From: Pseudoduganella dura
Lineage (GTDB): Bacteria; Pseudomonadota; Gammaproteobacteria; Burkholderiales; Burkholderiaceae_D
Direction of reading: 5' to 3'
Length of the DNA: 64,000 bases
Assembly: GCF_009727155.1 (NCBI RefSeq)
Contig: NZ_WNWM01000002.1
Coordinates: 558,001-622,000, forward strand
The notes under the pieces were generated by a model. The model saw nothing but the letters and a program-made list of their open reading frames with translations, was not told where the DNA came from and searched no databases. The translations under genes and the position numbers were made by a program. Shown piece by piece: positions 1 through 8,052 of the stretch. Numbering within the stretch: position 1 is the stretch's first letter; each line of letters opens with the position of its first letter.

Positions 1-451
1 CGCGGCCGAACAGGTAGCGTGCGGCCGGAAAGGTAGGCACCCAGACGCCGTCGACCAGGCGCGTGTTCCAGCCGACGTGGTCATAATGCAGATGGGTGCA
101 CATGACGGCATCGATGCTTTCAGGGGGATAACCGGCGGCGGCGAGATCGTCCAGGAATGCGTTCTGCATATGGTTGAAGATTTCAAAGAAACGCACGCGG
201 TCGTTGCCAATGCAGGTGTCGACCATGATGCGGCGCGTGGGTGTTTCCACCACGAAGCACTGCCAGGCAATCATCATCTGCCCCAAGGGTGACATGAACC
301 CCGGGTGCAACCATTCGCGATGCGGTGCGATCAGGTCGCCCTCCTCGCCTGGATACATCAGGCTCTGTGGCGAGACGATGGACGGAGTCTCGACGATGCG
401 CGTTATCTTCACGTCGCCGACCTGCCAGGACTTGATATCTTCAATGGCCAT
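1..451 (-). CDS. MBL-fold metallo-hydrolase (3' end outside window)
   Basis: Reading the minus strand from an ATG at 451 gives MAIEDIKSWQVGDVKITR and then an open frame to the window edge, about 150 residues. The zinc-binding motif HLHYDH, preceded by the AVMCT strand, is typical of the metallo-beta-lactamase superfamily, in the lactonase/hydrolase group. The C-terminal half with the remaining metal ligands is not in the window, so the substrate cannot be inferred. The gene starts 12 bases after the stop of the SnoaL-like gene and is probably cotranscribed with it. Given its neighbours it may hydrolyse a lactone or thioester in a catabolic route; that is inference. Confidence 0.8.
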   Translation of the reverse strand, partial: MAIEDIKSWQVGDVKITRIVETPSIVSPQSLMYPGEEGDLIAPHREWLHPGFMSPLGQMMIAWQCFVVETPTRRIMVDTCIGNDRVRFFEIFNHMQNAFLDDLAAAGYPPESIDAVMCTHLHYDHVGWNTRLVDGVWVPTFPAARYLFGR

Positions 452-463
452 GGCGAATTTCCA

Positions 464-901
464 TCAGACTGTCAGGCTGAGGGAGCCGAGGCGCTTCTGG
501 AAGCGCCAGCCGGCCTCGGTCAGGACGAAGGTATCGTCGTACTGTCCCAGGTGAACCCCAGGCTCGGCCTTGACTGGACGGGGACTCTCCGTATCCGTGC
601 TCGAGACAAACAAAAGGTAGGTCCTGCCACGCGCCTCGGTCGGCGATACCAGATCGATGACTGTGTTGGTCATGATGTGGCGGGACAGGCGCGGCGGGCG
701 GTCGCGAAACATCACCATGATGTTGTCGTTGCCGATGATCGGATTGTCCGGATCGAACGGACGCGCGAAGGCCGCGTCCTGCGTGAACAGTGCGGCGATC
801 CCTTCATGGTCGCGCTCGTCGTTCAGCATCGCGAACTGGCGCACCAGCCGCTCGCATGCCCATTCCGCCGCCATGCGCTCGCTGCTGTTCATTTCTGCCA
901 T
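464..901 (-). CDS. SnoaL-like / NTF2-fold family protein
   Basis: A 145-residue protein starting MAEMNSSERMAAEWACERL. An N-terminal helical segment, the repeated aromatic/aspartate pattern (LNDERDHEGIAALF, FARPFDPDNP) and the late HIMTNTVIDLVSP strand fit the SnoaL-like branch of the NTF2 fold. Members act as small isomerases or cyclases, or as accessory subunits of ring-hydroxylating enzymes. Length matches the family. It is the first gene of a minus-strand pair with the MBL-fold gene and is divergent from the FAD oxidoreductase across a 268-base gap containing a clear dyad. The specific reaction is unknown. Confidence 0.75.
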   Translation of the reverse strand: MAEMNSSERMAAEWACERLVRQFAMLNDERDHEGIAALFTQDAAFARPFDPDNPIIGNDNIMVMFRDRPPRLSRHIMTNTVIDLVSPTEARGRTYLLFVSSTDTESPRPVKAEPGVHLGQYDDTFVLTEAGWRFQKRLGSLSLTV

Positions 902-974
902 TTTCTGTCTCCTGTGGTGTCAAGTGTGTGCTGCGGAGACCAGATTAGTCAGACAAGTATTCGTTGAGACCTGC

Positions 975-1025
975 CGAAAGATAGGAAACGGATCGCCCGT
1001 GCTAACGCTATCTTTCGATAGGTGC
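975..1025. promoter_or_regulatory. Inverted repeat in divergent promoter region
   Basis: CGAAAGATAG at 975-984 is the exact reverse complement of CTATCTTTCG at 1008-1017, a perfect 10-base dyad with 23 bases between the arms. The right arm continues into a second small dyad, CTATC-TTTC-GATAG at 1008-1021. The whole sits between the divergent SnoaL-like gene and the FAD oxidoreductase gene. The spacing of more than 20 bases argues against a terminator and for a dimeric regulator site; a LysR-type protein is encoded nearby at 6726-7646. TCTTTCGATAGGTGC (1011-1025) recurs at 7853-7867. Binding is inferred only. Confidence 0.5.
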
Positions 1026-1169
1026 CCGCGGCCCGGGCGGCTAAGTACCATCAAGTTTCGAAACAGGTGCCCGGCAATGGCCGGCACAGGTCTGGCGGCA
1101 AGCGCCAAACAGTTTTCCCCGGCCGCCGGCACTTGTACCGGAGCCTCAATCAAACAAGCGAGACACAAC

Positions 1170-2750
1170 ATGACGACAAAATTCGATATCGTCGCAATCG
1201 GTTCAGGCCATAACGGGCTGGTGGCGGCGGCCTACCTGGCGGCGGCAGGAAAGAAAGTACTGATCCTGGAACGCAATGAGTGGCTGGGCGGCGGCGTGGT
1301 GACGCGCGAGTTGACAGCGCCCGGTTTCAAGCACGACCAGCACAGCGTGGGCCACATCTTCATCCAGGCCAACCCTCTCATCAAGAACGATGAACTCAAG
1401 CTGCTGTCGAAGTACGGCCTCCGGTACGAGTATCCCGAAATTCCGCTGATGTCCGTGTTCGAGGACGGCAGCACGCTGGCGCTGTACCGCGACCGGCAGA
1501 AGAACTACCAGGAGATTTCCAAGTTCTCGAAAAAGGATGCGGACGCTTACCTGCGCTTCTCCGAGATCGCGGAACGCTACCTGCCGATGCTGATCAGCAC
1601 GCTGTACTCGGCGCCTGCGCCGGTGGGCGCAAGCTATGCAATGATGGACCAGAGCCGTGAGGGTCGCGACATGTTCGCGACCATGATGCGCAGCGGCTGG
1701 GACATCATCACGGAATGGTTCGAGCACGAAAAGGTGCGCCTGCACTTCGCCCGCATGTTGGGCGAGAACCTGCACAGCCCGGAGGAACAGGGCTCGGGTA
1801 TCGGGCTGTTCATGTTCCTGTCGTTCCTGGAAAAGTACGGCATGGGTGTTCCGGTAGGTGGCAGCGGTGCACTGACAGCAGCGCTGGTACGCTGCATCGA
1901 GGACCACGGTGGTACGGTCCTGGCCGGCACCGACGTGCGCCGCGTCGTCGTCAAGAGCGGGCGCGCCAGCGCAGTGGAGACCACGGACGGCCGCACTTTC
2001 GAGGCGACTGACGGCGTGATCGGAGCGATCCACCCGCACCTGCTGTCGCGCTATATCGAGGGCATCGATCCGGTGGTCACCAAGGCGGCGGAGAAAACCA
2101 AGACGTCTTACTGTGCCTGTTTCACCATCCATTGCTCGCTCAACGAAAAGCTGCTCTTCCGCGCGGGCGACCAGGTCGAGAAGGCGGCGTTCGTCGAGCT
2201 GTTGCGGGTGGATACCACGCGGTTCCGTCGTTCCTTCGATGAGGTACGCTACGGCCTGGTGCCGAAGGATCCCCTGATCGGCCTGATCTCCGCGACAAAT
2301 CACGACCCATCGCGCGCACCTGCCGGCAAGTCCATCGTACACGCCTGGGACTACGTTCCATATCAGATCGAGGGAAAGACGCCGCAGTACTGGGACGAGT
2401 ACAAGGAAGCGTACGCCGAGAGCCTGATCGGCGAGATGGGCCAGTACATCACCAACCTGAACGCGAGAAATATCATCGGCATGCATACCGACAGTCCTCT
2501 GGACATGGAGCGGACATCGGCCAGCTTCCAGCGGGGCGACCTGCACGGCATCGCAGGCTACCTGTACCAGTTCGGCGCGCACCGCCCGACGCCCGAACTC
2601 GGACGCAACACGGTGCCAGGCGTGGACCGGTTCTACCTGGTGGGCCCGTTCCAGCACCCGGGCGGCGGCGTGTTCGGCGCGGGCCGGGCGACGGCGATGC
2701 GCATGTTCGATGACCTGAAGATGAACTTTGAAAAGGTGATACGCGCATGA
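1170..2750 (+). CDS. FAD-dependent oxidoreductase, CrtO/phytoene-desaturase-like
   Basis: A 526-residue protein from the ATG at 1170; the longer upstream reading lacks family similarity. The N terminus KFDIVAIGSGHNGLVAAAYL carries the GxGxxG dinucleotide fold, followed by the VLILERNEWLGGG segment that binds FAD. The C-terminal signature FYLVGPFQHPGGGVFGAGRA matches the phytoene dehydrogenase/beta-carotene ketolase CrtO superfamily. The gene is not linked to the carotenoid cluster at 41.6 kb and lies among ring-modifying catabolic genes, so it more likely oxidises a non-carotenoid substrate. Its stop overlaps the start of the next small gene by four bases (ATGA), indicating translational coupling. 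The substrate is unknown. Confidence 0.8.
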   Translation: MTTKFDIVAIGSGHNGLVAAAYLAAAGKKVLILERNEWLGGGVVTRELTAPGFKHDQHSVGHIFIQANPLIKNDELKLLSKYGLRYEYPEIPLMSVFEDGSTLALYRDRQKNYQEISKFSKKDADAYLRFSEIAERYLPMLISTLYSAPAPVGASYAMMDQSREGRDMFATMMRSGWDIITEWFEHEKVRLHFARMLGENLHSPEEQGSGIGLFMFLSFLEKYGMGVPVGGSGALTAALVRCIEDHGGTVLAGTDVRRVVVKSGRASAVETTDGRTFEATDGVIGAIHPHLLSRYIEGIDPVVTKAAEKTKTSYCACFTIHCSLNEKLLFRAGDQVEKAAFVELLRVDTTRFRRSFDEVRYGLVPKDPLIGLISATNHDPSRAPAGKSIVHAWDYVPYQIEGKTPQYWDEYKEAYAESLIGEMGQYITNLNARNIIGMHTDSPLDMERTSASFQRGDLHGIAGYLYQFGAHRPTPELGRNTVPGVDRFYLVGPFQHPGGGVFGAGRATAMRMFDDLKMNFEKVIRA

Positions 2751-2962
2751 GCACGGGAATGAAACTCTACTCCCCCGATAGCAGCGAACTGATGCAGATC
2801 TGCACGCTGGAACGGGATGGCGACCAACTGGTCATCAAGGGCACAGCATTCGGTGCCATGCCCATCACCGCGCAGCTGCGTGCGGCCGAGGCACGCGCCG
2901 GATTGCGGCTGCTGGACTGGCGTACTGCCCTTTTCCTGTTGACACTGATCTTCCGCCGCTGA
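2747..2962 (+). CDS. 71-residue protein coupled to the FAD oxidoreductase
   Basis: MSTGMKLYSPDSSELMQI begins inside the oxidoreductase stop (ATGA overlap). The protein has a beta-rich N-terminal half (ICTLERDGDQLVIKG), a central TAQLRAAEARAGLRLL helix and a hydrophobic tail TALFLLTLIFRR that could be a membrane anchor or an interaction helix. No known enzyme motif is visible. A rho-independent terminator follows directly, so it ends this transcript. I do not recognise a named family. The coupling suggests a small partner or membrane tether of the FAD enzyme, which is inference. Confidence 0.7.
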   Translation: MSTGMKLYSPDSSELMQICTLERDGDQLVIKGTAFGAMPITAQLRAAEARAGLRLLDWRTALFLLTLIFRR

Positions 2963-2971
2963 CGGCACCGC

Positions 2972-2996
2972 GGGCTGCGATCGCAGCCCTTTTTCT
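2972..2996 (+). terminator. Rho-independent terminator
   Basis: GGGCTGCGA and TCGCAGCCC form a perfect 9-base-pair stem at 2972-2989, followed by TTTTTCTT. It lies between the 71-residue gene and the next SnoaL-like gene and should end the FAD oxidoreductase transcript. Confidence 0.85.
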
Positions 2997-3010
2997 TATC
3001 CGGAGACATC

Positions 3011-3388
3011 ATGAACGACAATAATGAAGCGTTGGCGAAAGCCTTTCTGCGCCAGATCGAGCAAAACAACCTGGAAGGAGCCTTGGCGCTTGCAAGCGAT
3101 GACTTGAGCTATTGGTTACCAGGCCCGGGGGCCATGAGCAAGGACCAATTCAAGGCGTTTATCGCGCCGATCAATGAAATGGTACGCAGCATACGTTTCA
3201 ATATTACTGGCGCCACCGTGCAGGGGGAGCGCGTTGCATTGGAAGCGGAGAGCGAAGCGGATCTGACCAACGGGCGTACTTACCGCAACCGCTACCACTT
3301 TCTCTTTGTTTGCAGGGACGGTCGCATCAATGCAGTGCGCGAATATGCCGATTCCGCGCCGGCAGTTGCCGCGTTCTTCGCCGCCTGA
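3011..3388 (+). CDS. SnoaL-like / ketosteroid-isomerase-related protein
   Basis: A 125-residue protein starting MNDNNEALAKAFLRQIEQNN, preceded by GGAGA seven bases upstream of the ATG. The pattern LALASDDLSYWLPGPGAMSK, the later ATVQGERVALEAESEAD strands and the final FLFVCRDGRINAVREYADSA strand are typical of NTF2-fold SnoaL/ketosteroid isomerase proteins (RxxEYxD). It is the second member of this fold in the locus and lies just upstream of the formaldehyde dehydrogenase gene. It probably isomerises or dehydrates a pathway intermediate; the substrate cannot be read from the sequence. Confidence 0.75.
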   Translation: MNDNNEALAKAFLRQIEQNNLEGALALASDDLSYWLPGPGAMSKDQFKAFIAPINEMVRSIRFNITGATVQGERVALEAESEADLTNGRTYRNRYHFLFVCRDGRINAVREYADSAPAVAAFFAA

Positions 3389-3466
3389 CCATGCACGCAC
3401 CTTGGCCCAGCGTTGCCAGCCATGGTCGGCAAGTGCCGGGCAAGCAGACTGTTGAAAGATGAAGAC

Positions 3467-4573
3467 ATGAAAACAAAAGCAGCAATCGCCTTGCGCGCTG
3501 GTGCCCCGCTTGCAATCGCGACCGTCGATTTGGACGGTCCGAAGGCGGGCGAAGTGCTGGTCGAAATCAAGGCCACGGGCATCTGCCACACCGACTATTA
3601 CACTCTCTCCGGGGCGGACCCGGAAGGTATCTTCCCTGCCATCCTCGGCCACGAAGGTGCCGGCGTTGTTGTTGACGTGGGTCCTGGCGTTACGACCCTG
3701 CGCAAGGACGACCACGTGATCCCGCTCTATACGCCGGAATGCCGGCAGTGCAAATTCTGCCTGTCGCAAAAGACCAACCTGTGCCAGGCCATCCGTTCCA
3801 CGCAAGGCCGTGGCCTCATGCCGGACAGCACCACCCGCTTCTCGCTGGACGGCGAGCCCATCTATCATTACATGGGCACCTCGACCTTCTCGAACTACAT
3901 CGTTGTGCCGGAGATAGCACTCGCAAAGGTCCGTTCCGATGCGCCGTTCGACAAGATCTGCTACATCGGCTGCGGCGTGACGACAGGCGTCGGTGCCGTC
4001 ATCTTCACGGCCAAGGTGCAGGCAGGTGCCAACGTCGTCGTGTTTGGCCTAGGCGGCATCGGCCTGAATGTGATGCAGGCCGCGAAGATGGTCGGGGCGG
4101 ACAAGATCATCGGCGTCGACATCAACCCGGCCCGGGAAGATATGGCTCGCAAGTTCGGCATGACCCACTTCGTCAACCCGAAGAAAGTCGACAATGTCGT
4201 CGACGCCATCGTGCAGTTGACCGATGGTGGCGCTGACTACAGCTTTGAATGCATCGGCAACGTGCAGACCATGCGCCAGGCGCTGGAGTGCTGCCACAAG
4301 GGTTGGGGCCAGTCGATTGTCATCGGCGTGGCCGAAGCCGGCAAGGAAATCGCCACCCGGCCGTTCCAGCTGGTGACGGGCCGCGTGTGGAAGGGCTCAG
4401 CCTTCGGCGGCGCGCGCGGCCGGACAGACGTTCCGAAGATCGTCGATTGGTACATGGAAAACAAGATCAATATCGACGACCTTATTACGCACCACCTGCC
4501 CCTGGAACGCATCAATGAAGGATTCGACCTGATGAAGTCGGGCGAGTCGATCCGCTCTGTCGTGCTCTTCTGA
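3467..4573 (+). CDS. frmA: S-(hydroxymethyl)glutathione dehydrogenase / class III alcohol dehydrogenase
   Basis: A 368-residue protein from the ATG at 3467, the usual class III length. Conserved segments include KATGICHTDYYTLSG (catalytic zinc Cys), GHEGAGVV, the four-cysteine structural zinc loop ECRQCKFCLSQKTNLC, the Rossmann motif VFGLGGIGLNV and ECIGNVQTMRQALECC near the C terminus. The family oxidises S-hydroxymethylglutathione, formed from formaldehyde and glutathione, with NAD+. A VanA-like Rieske oxygenase lies next to it; O-demethylation by that family releases formaldehyde, giving a plausible reason for the pairing. An imperfect hairpin (GGCGGCA/TGCCGCC, 4588-4608) follows the gene but has no T tract. 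Confidence 0.9.
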   Translation: MKTKAAIALRAGAPLAIATVDLDGPKAGEVLVEIKATGICHTDYYTLSGADPEGIFPAILGHEGAGVVVDVGPGVTTLRKDDHVIPLYTPECRQCKFCLSQKTNLCQAIRSTQGRGLMPDSTTRFSLDGEPIYHYMGTSTFSNYIVVPEIALAKVRSDAPFDKICYIGCGVTTGVGAVIFTAKVQAGANVVVFGLGGIGLNVMQAAKMVGADKIIGVDINPAREDMARKFGMTHFVNPKKVDNVVDAIVQLTDGGADYSFECIGNVQTMRQALECCHKGWGQSIVIGVAEAGKEIATRPFQLVTGRVWKGSAFGGARGRTDVPKIVDWYMENKINIDDLITHHLPLERINEGFDLMKSGESIRSVVLF

Positions 4574-4801
4574 ACCTTCCCGGCCCAGGCGGCACCACGC
4601 ATGCCGCCCTGTGACCGTTTCGCGCTACGCCACCTGCCCCGTCCTTGGCAAGTTGTGGTTGAGAGCGCAACCCCGACAGTACCACTATTATTCGGCTACG
4701 CTGCGCGGTCAGCGTAGACAGCGAAAGGGCATCGGTTCGTGTATCGGGAGCACCTCATTTTTCCGCATGCTCCCCCTGTCGGGGGAACACGCGAACTCCC
4801 A

Positions 4802-5839
4802 CTATTTGCTTGCTGCGACGCCTTCAGCGGCGGCCATCCGGTCCAATATGCGCCGCATATGGATGCGTGCCCGATCCGATACGATGTCCACCAGCGATGC
4901 CTCGCCAAGCTCGTCGAGCCGAAGCTGTTGCTCCTCGACGAACACCTTGTCCTCATTGAAGGCTGCTCCGATCGCCTCGAACAGCTGGTCAGTGGCGGCG
5001 GGGTCATCCTGCCGGTAGCCATTAGCCGTCGACCAGAAATAATGGCACGAGTTTTGGGTTTCCGGCGTCAGGCCGTGGAACAGCCGGAGGGAGAAGCCAG
5101 GCTGATTGCGGTTCTGTTCGGCGCCATTGCCGGTGTCAATGGCCCCGCTCCACTGAATGATGTTGCCGGGTGCAAGAAATTCGAATTCTTGCCACCGATC
5201 CACGTTGCCCTTGAATTTTACGGCGGCGGCGTAAGTTGGGGGCGGTACCGAGTTGCGCATCCATCGGATGAACTTCAACCCGGTGTCGGTAGGCGTCGTT
5301 TCCATCAGCGCTTCCACATGGACCTTCGGATGACCGCCGATCGTGCTTGCGTGCACATAGCCGACGTGGGTCAGGTCCATCAGGTTGTCGATCAGCAGTC
5401 GATAGTCCGCCTTGCAATGGTACAGACCGTGTTTGTGCGGCCACTGGGCATAGTCGTTGTGGTACGGGTAATCGATGATGGTGGTGGTGTCAGCCAACGC
5501 GGGATCGCCCAGCCAGATCCAGAGGAATTCGTCCTTCTCATGGAGCGGGAAGCTGCGTACGGCGGCACGTTGTGGAATCCGCTCCTGTCCCGGTACCTTC
5601 ACGCATTTGCCGCTGCAGTCGAATTCCAGGCCGTGATAGCCGCAGCGAATACCTGCATCCACCACGGTTCCCAGCGACAAGGGAGCCCCACGGTGACAAC
5701 AGCGGTCAAGGAGCGCGGCAGCCGTTCCGTCTTTGGTACGAAACAGGACGACAGGCTCGTCGCAGATGCGCCGCGCCAGAGGAACATCCGTTACTTCATG
5801 TGCCCATGCCGCGATATACCATGCATTCAAAATGAACAT
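4802..5839 (-). CDS. Rieske non-heme iron oxygenase, vanillate O-demethylase (VanA)-like
   Basis: A 345-residue protein, typical of VanA-type oxygenase subunits. The Rieske [2Fe-2S] ligands are visible as CCHRGAPLS and CGYHGLEF around residues 47-70. The mononuclear iron site is seen as NLMDLTHVGYVH (D-x2-H-x4-H). MFILNAWYIAAWAHEV is the characteristic N terminus. The substrate would be a methoxylated or other ring compound; members also demethylate or hydroxylate non-vanillate substrates. No reductase (VanB) is encoded nearby, so electrons must come from elsewhere. It lies 9 bases downstream of the enol-lactonase-like gene in one operon. Confidence 0.85.
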   Translation of the reverse strand: MFILNAWYIAAWAHEVTDVPLARRICDEPVVLFRTKDGTAAALLDRCCHRGAPLSLGTVVDAGIRCGYHGLEFDCSGKCVKVPGQERIPQRAAVRSFPLHEKDEFLWIWLGDPALADTTTIIDYPYHNDYAQWPHKHGLYHCKADYRLLIDNLMDLTHVGYVHASTIGGHPKVHVEALMETTPTDTGLKFIRWMRNSVPPPTYAAAVKFKGNVDRWQEFEFLAPGNIIQWSGAIDTGNGAEQNRNQPGFSLRLFHGLTPETQNSCHYFWSTANGYRQDDPAATDQLFEAIGAAFNEDKVFVEEQQLRLDELGEASLVDIVSDRARIHMRRILDRMAAAEGVAASK

Positions 5840-5848
5840 GTTGCCTCC

Positions 5849-6631
5849 CTAAATCGACGCGAGAAATGCGTTGATGCTCCGGGCCAGCAACTGCGGCTGC
5901 TCGACGTGCGACAGGTGTCCGCCAGGTAGTTCCACGTAGCGCGATCCGTCAATGGCGGCGGCGATTGCCTTGCCTTCCGCTGGCGGCGTCGCGACATCAG
6001 CGGTGCTTGAGACAACCAGCGTCGGGCACTTGACTGCGCCAAGAACGCCACGCAAATCGACGTCACGCAATGCCGCGCTCGCCCCCAGGAAGCCCGCCTT
6101 GGGCGAAGCAAGCGCCATGTCCACCAGGTGGGCTGCACCTTCCGGATTCGTGGCGACATAGTCGGCGGACAGCCAACGTTCCAGAACTGCCCCGCGCACC
6201 GTGGCCATGCCTTTTTCGCGCGTTGCCGCGATGCGTGCATTCCACGGCTCCGGCGGTCCAAGATAAGCTGCCGTGTTGCACAGTGTCAGGCTCCTTACGC
6301 GCTGCGGTGCCGATACGGCTAGCTGGACGGCGACCATCGCGCCCAGCGAAACACCGCAAACGTGCGACGAAACGATACCCTGGCTGTCGAGGAGCGCTGC
6401 AAGGTCAAGAGCGAGCTGCTCAACGGTGTAATCCTGCTCCGGCACACTGCTTTGACCCTGCCCGCGCAGGTCAAAGCGCAAGACACGATACTGGCGGCCC
6501 AGATCGGCGACCAGGGTGTTCCATACCGAGAGCTCGGTTCCGATCGAGTTCACCAATACAAGCGGGGGTGCCTGATCCGCACCATCGACACGATAGTGGA
6601 TGCTGACGTTTTCGTTATCAAAATAGGGCAC
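5849..6631 (-). CDS. Alpha/beta hydrolase, 3-oxoadipate enol-lactonase-like
   Basis: A 260-residue protein with a GTG start at 6631, chosen because AAAGGAG lies five bases upstream. It has the nucleophile elbow CGVSLGAM (G-x-S-x-G), an acidic residue in VVSSTADVATPP and the catalytic histidine in GGHLSHVEQP. PLVLVNSIGTELSVWN and VLRFDLRGQGQS are characteristic of PcaD-type hydrolases. The family opens enol-lactones of the beta-ketoadipate pathway, but no other pca genes are present, so it may act on a related lactone or ester. It is the first gene of the operon with the Rieske oxygenase and is divergent from a LysR gene 94 bases away. Confidence 0.8.
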   Translation of the reverse strand: MPYFDNENVSIHYRVDGADQAPPLVLVNSIGTELSVWNTLVADLGRQYRVLRFDLRGQGQSSVPEQDYTVEQLALDLAALLDSQGIVSSHVCGVSLGAMVAVQLAVSAPQRVRSLTLCNTAAYLGPPEPWNARIAATREKGMATVRGAVLERWLSADYVATNPEGAAHLVDMALASPKAGFLGASAALRDVDLRGVLGAVKCPTLVVSSTADVATPPAEGKAIAAAIDGSRYVELPGGHLSHVEQPQLLARSINAFLASI

Positions 6632-6725
6632 TGCGACTCCTTTAGGTTCAGCGTTTGTATGGAGTCATGATCAAATCAGGCCCACTATCTGTCAATTCGA
6701 TGGAGAAATAGTCATAATCCGTAGC

Positions 6726-7646
6726 ATGGATAACGAAAAGCTGGATTTGAATTTGCTTCGGGTTTTTGATGCGCTGATGCAAACGAAGCACGTCACGCAA
6801 GCAGGTGAAATTGTTGGCTTGAGCCAGCCTGCAGTGAGCTTTGCACTCAACAAGTTGCGAAAGCTGACTGGCGACGCGCTGTTTGTCCGGACACCGAAGG
6901 GCATGGAGCCCACGCCGCGTGCCACACGCATGGCTCCACCGGTGCGGCAAATACTCGAGATGGTCGTGCGCGACGTCTTCAATGCAGATCAATTCACTCC
7001 GGCCACCAGCACACACCGATTCACGTTGAGCATGACTGATATTGGCGAGCTGGTGTTTTTGCCAGCGATGTTGAAGCGCCTCAAGCGGGAAGCTCCCAGT
7101 GTTGCACTCGAGGCGGTATCGATGTCACCGGCGCGACTCGGAGAAGCGATGACAATGGGGTCGGTAGATTTGGCGCTCGGCTATTACCCTGACATCACGC
7201 GGGCGGATTTCTATCAGCAGCACCTGTTCACGCATTCCTTTGCCGCGCTCGTCCGTACGGACCATCCGCGTATTGGCGCGCAGATGACAATGGACCAGTT
7301 TTTGGCCGAGACGCACATCGTCGTGCGCGCTGCAGGACGAAGTCAGGAGCTGTTCGAGCGCCACCTGGAACAGGCGCATATTCAACGTAAAGTCGGCCTT
7401 ATCCTGCCACACTTCCTGAGCATCCAGCATGTGTTGCCGGATACGGACATGGTCGCCACCGTTCCATATTCCTGCGCCAAAGTTTTCTCCCGAGCCCGTA
7501 CTGTGCGCATGGTCGGGTTACCAATGCAGACGCCGAGTTTTGACGTGAAGCAGTACTGGCATTCGCGTCAACATAGCGACCCCGCCAATCAGTGGCTGCG
7601 TCAGCTTGTCCATGAGATCTTTTCCAACGGGATCGAATCGATTTGA
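6726..7646 (+). CDS. LysR-family transcriptional regulator
   Basis: A 306-residue protein with the N-terminal winged helix (LDLNLLRVFDALMQTKHVTQ, then VGLSQPAVSFALNKLR), followed by a substrate-binding domain starting near residue 95 (THRFTLSMTDIGEL). NodD/PcaQ-like regulators share the LNLLRVFDALM start. It is divergent from the enol-lactonase/Rieske operon, the classic layout for a LysR activator of that operon. The 94-base spacer is AT-richer than the genes and probably holds both promoters and the binding site. The inducer is likely a pathway intermediate, but this is not shown by the sequence. Confidence 0.85.
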   Translation: MDNEKLDLNLLRVFDALMQTKHVTQAGEIVGLSQPAVSFALNKLRKLTGDALFVRTPKGMEPTPRATRMAPPVRQILEMVVRDVFNADQFTPATSTHRFTLSMTDIGELVFLPAMLKRLKREAPSVALEAVSMSPARLGEAMTMGSVDLALGYYPDITRADFYQQHLFTHSFAALVRTDHPRIGAQMTMDQFLAETHIVVRAAGRSQELFERHLEQAHIQRKVGLILPHFLSIQHVLPDTDMVATVPYSCAKVFSRARTVRMVGLPMQTPSFDVKQYWHSRQHSDPANQWLRQLVHEIFSNGIESI

Positions 7647-8052
7647 GTTTTCCAGCGTCGGTGGAAAGGCACGAGCTGCAGAGGTGTCCGTCTGCCCACC
7701 GTCACAGGAGCATTAACGCCTTTGGATGCTCGTTCATGAAGCGGTATTTTACGCCCCGAGGATAGTACGGAGCGTGCAGCAGACCTCAAATGCACACGGC
7801 GGCCACGACATCGATGACCCCTCAAAATTAATTTTCTGCAACAAAATTCCTGTCTTTCGATAGGTGCGCCACATATAAGCATCGGCACAAACTGTGGACT
7901 TACACCAGATCCAGGGGGTAAACAGGCGCAACGCATCTAGCACATGCCTTCTACCTCCTGAGGCTCGGTCTGCACAACGCTCTGGTTTGGGCATCCCAAA
8001 GTGACTGAGCCGAGCGCTGACCAGTGGTACAAACCAAAATGAGAGATTTCAA
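7647..8052 (+). promoter_or_regulatory. 406-base gene-free region with shared promoter motif
   Basis: No convincing coding frame was found here. The region contains TCTTTCGATAGGTGC at 7853-7867, identical over 15 bases to 1011-1025 in the divergent promoter upstream of the FAD oxidoreductase. It lies about 185 bases before the SDR start. An AT-rich stretch (7829-7850) just upstream of the motif could hold promoter elements. This suggests common control of the two transcription units. Confidence 0.45.

Noticed and set aside
657..1169. N-terminal extension of the FAD oxidoreductase by 171 codons
   Set aside because: The added part is antisense to the SnoaL-like gene and the regulatory dyad. 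The dinucleotide-binding motif begins right after the ATG at 1170.
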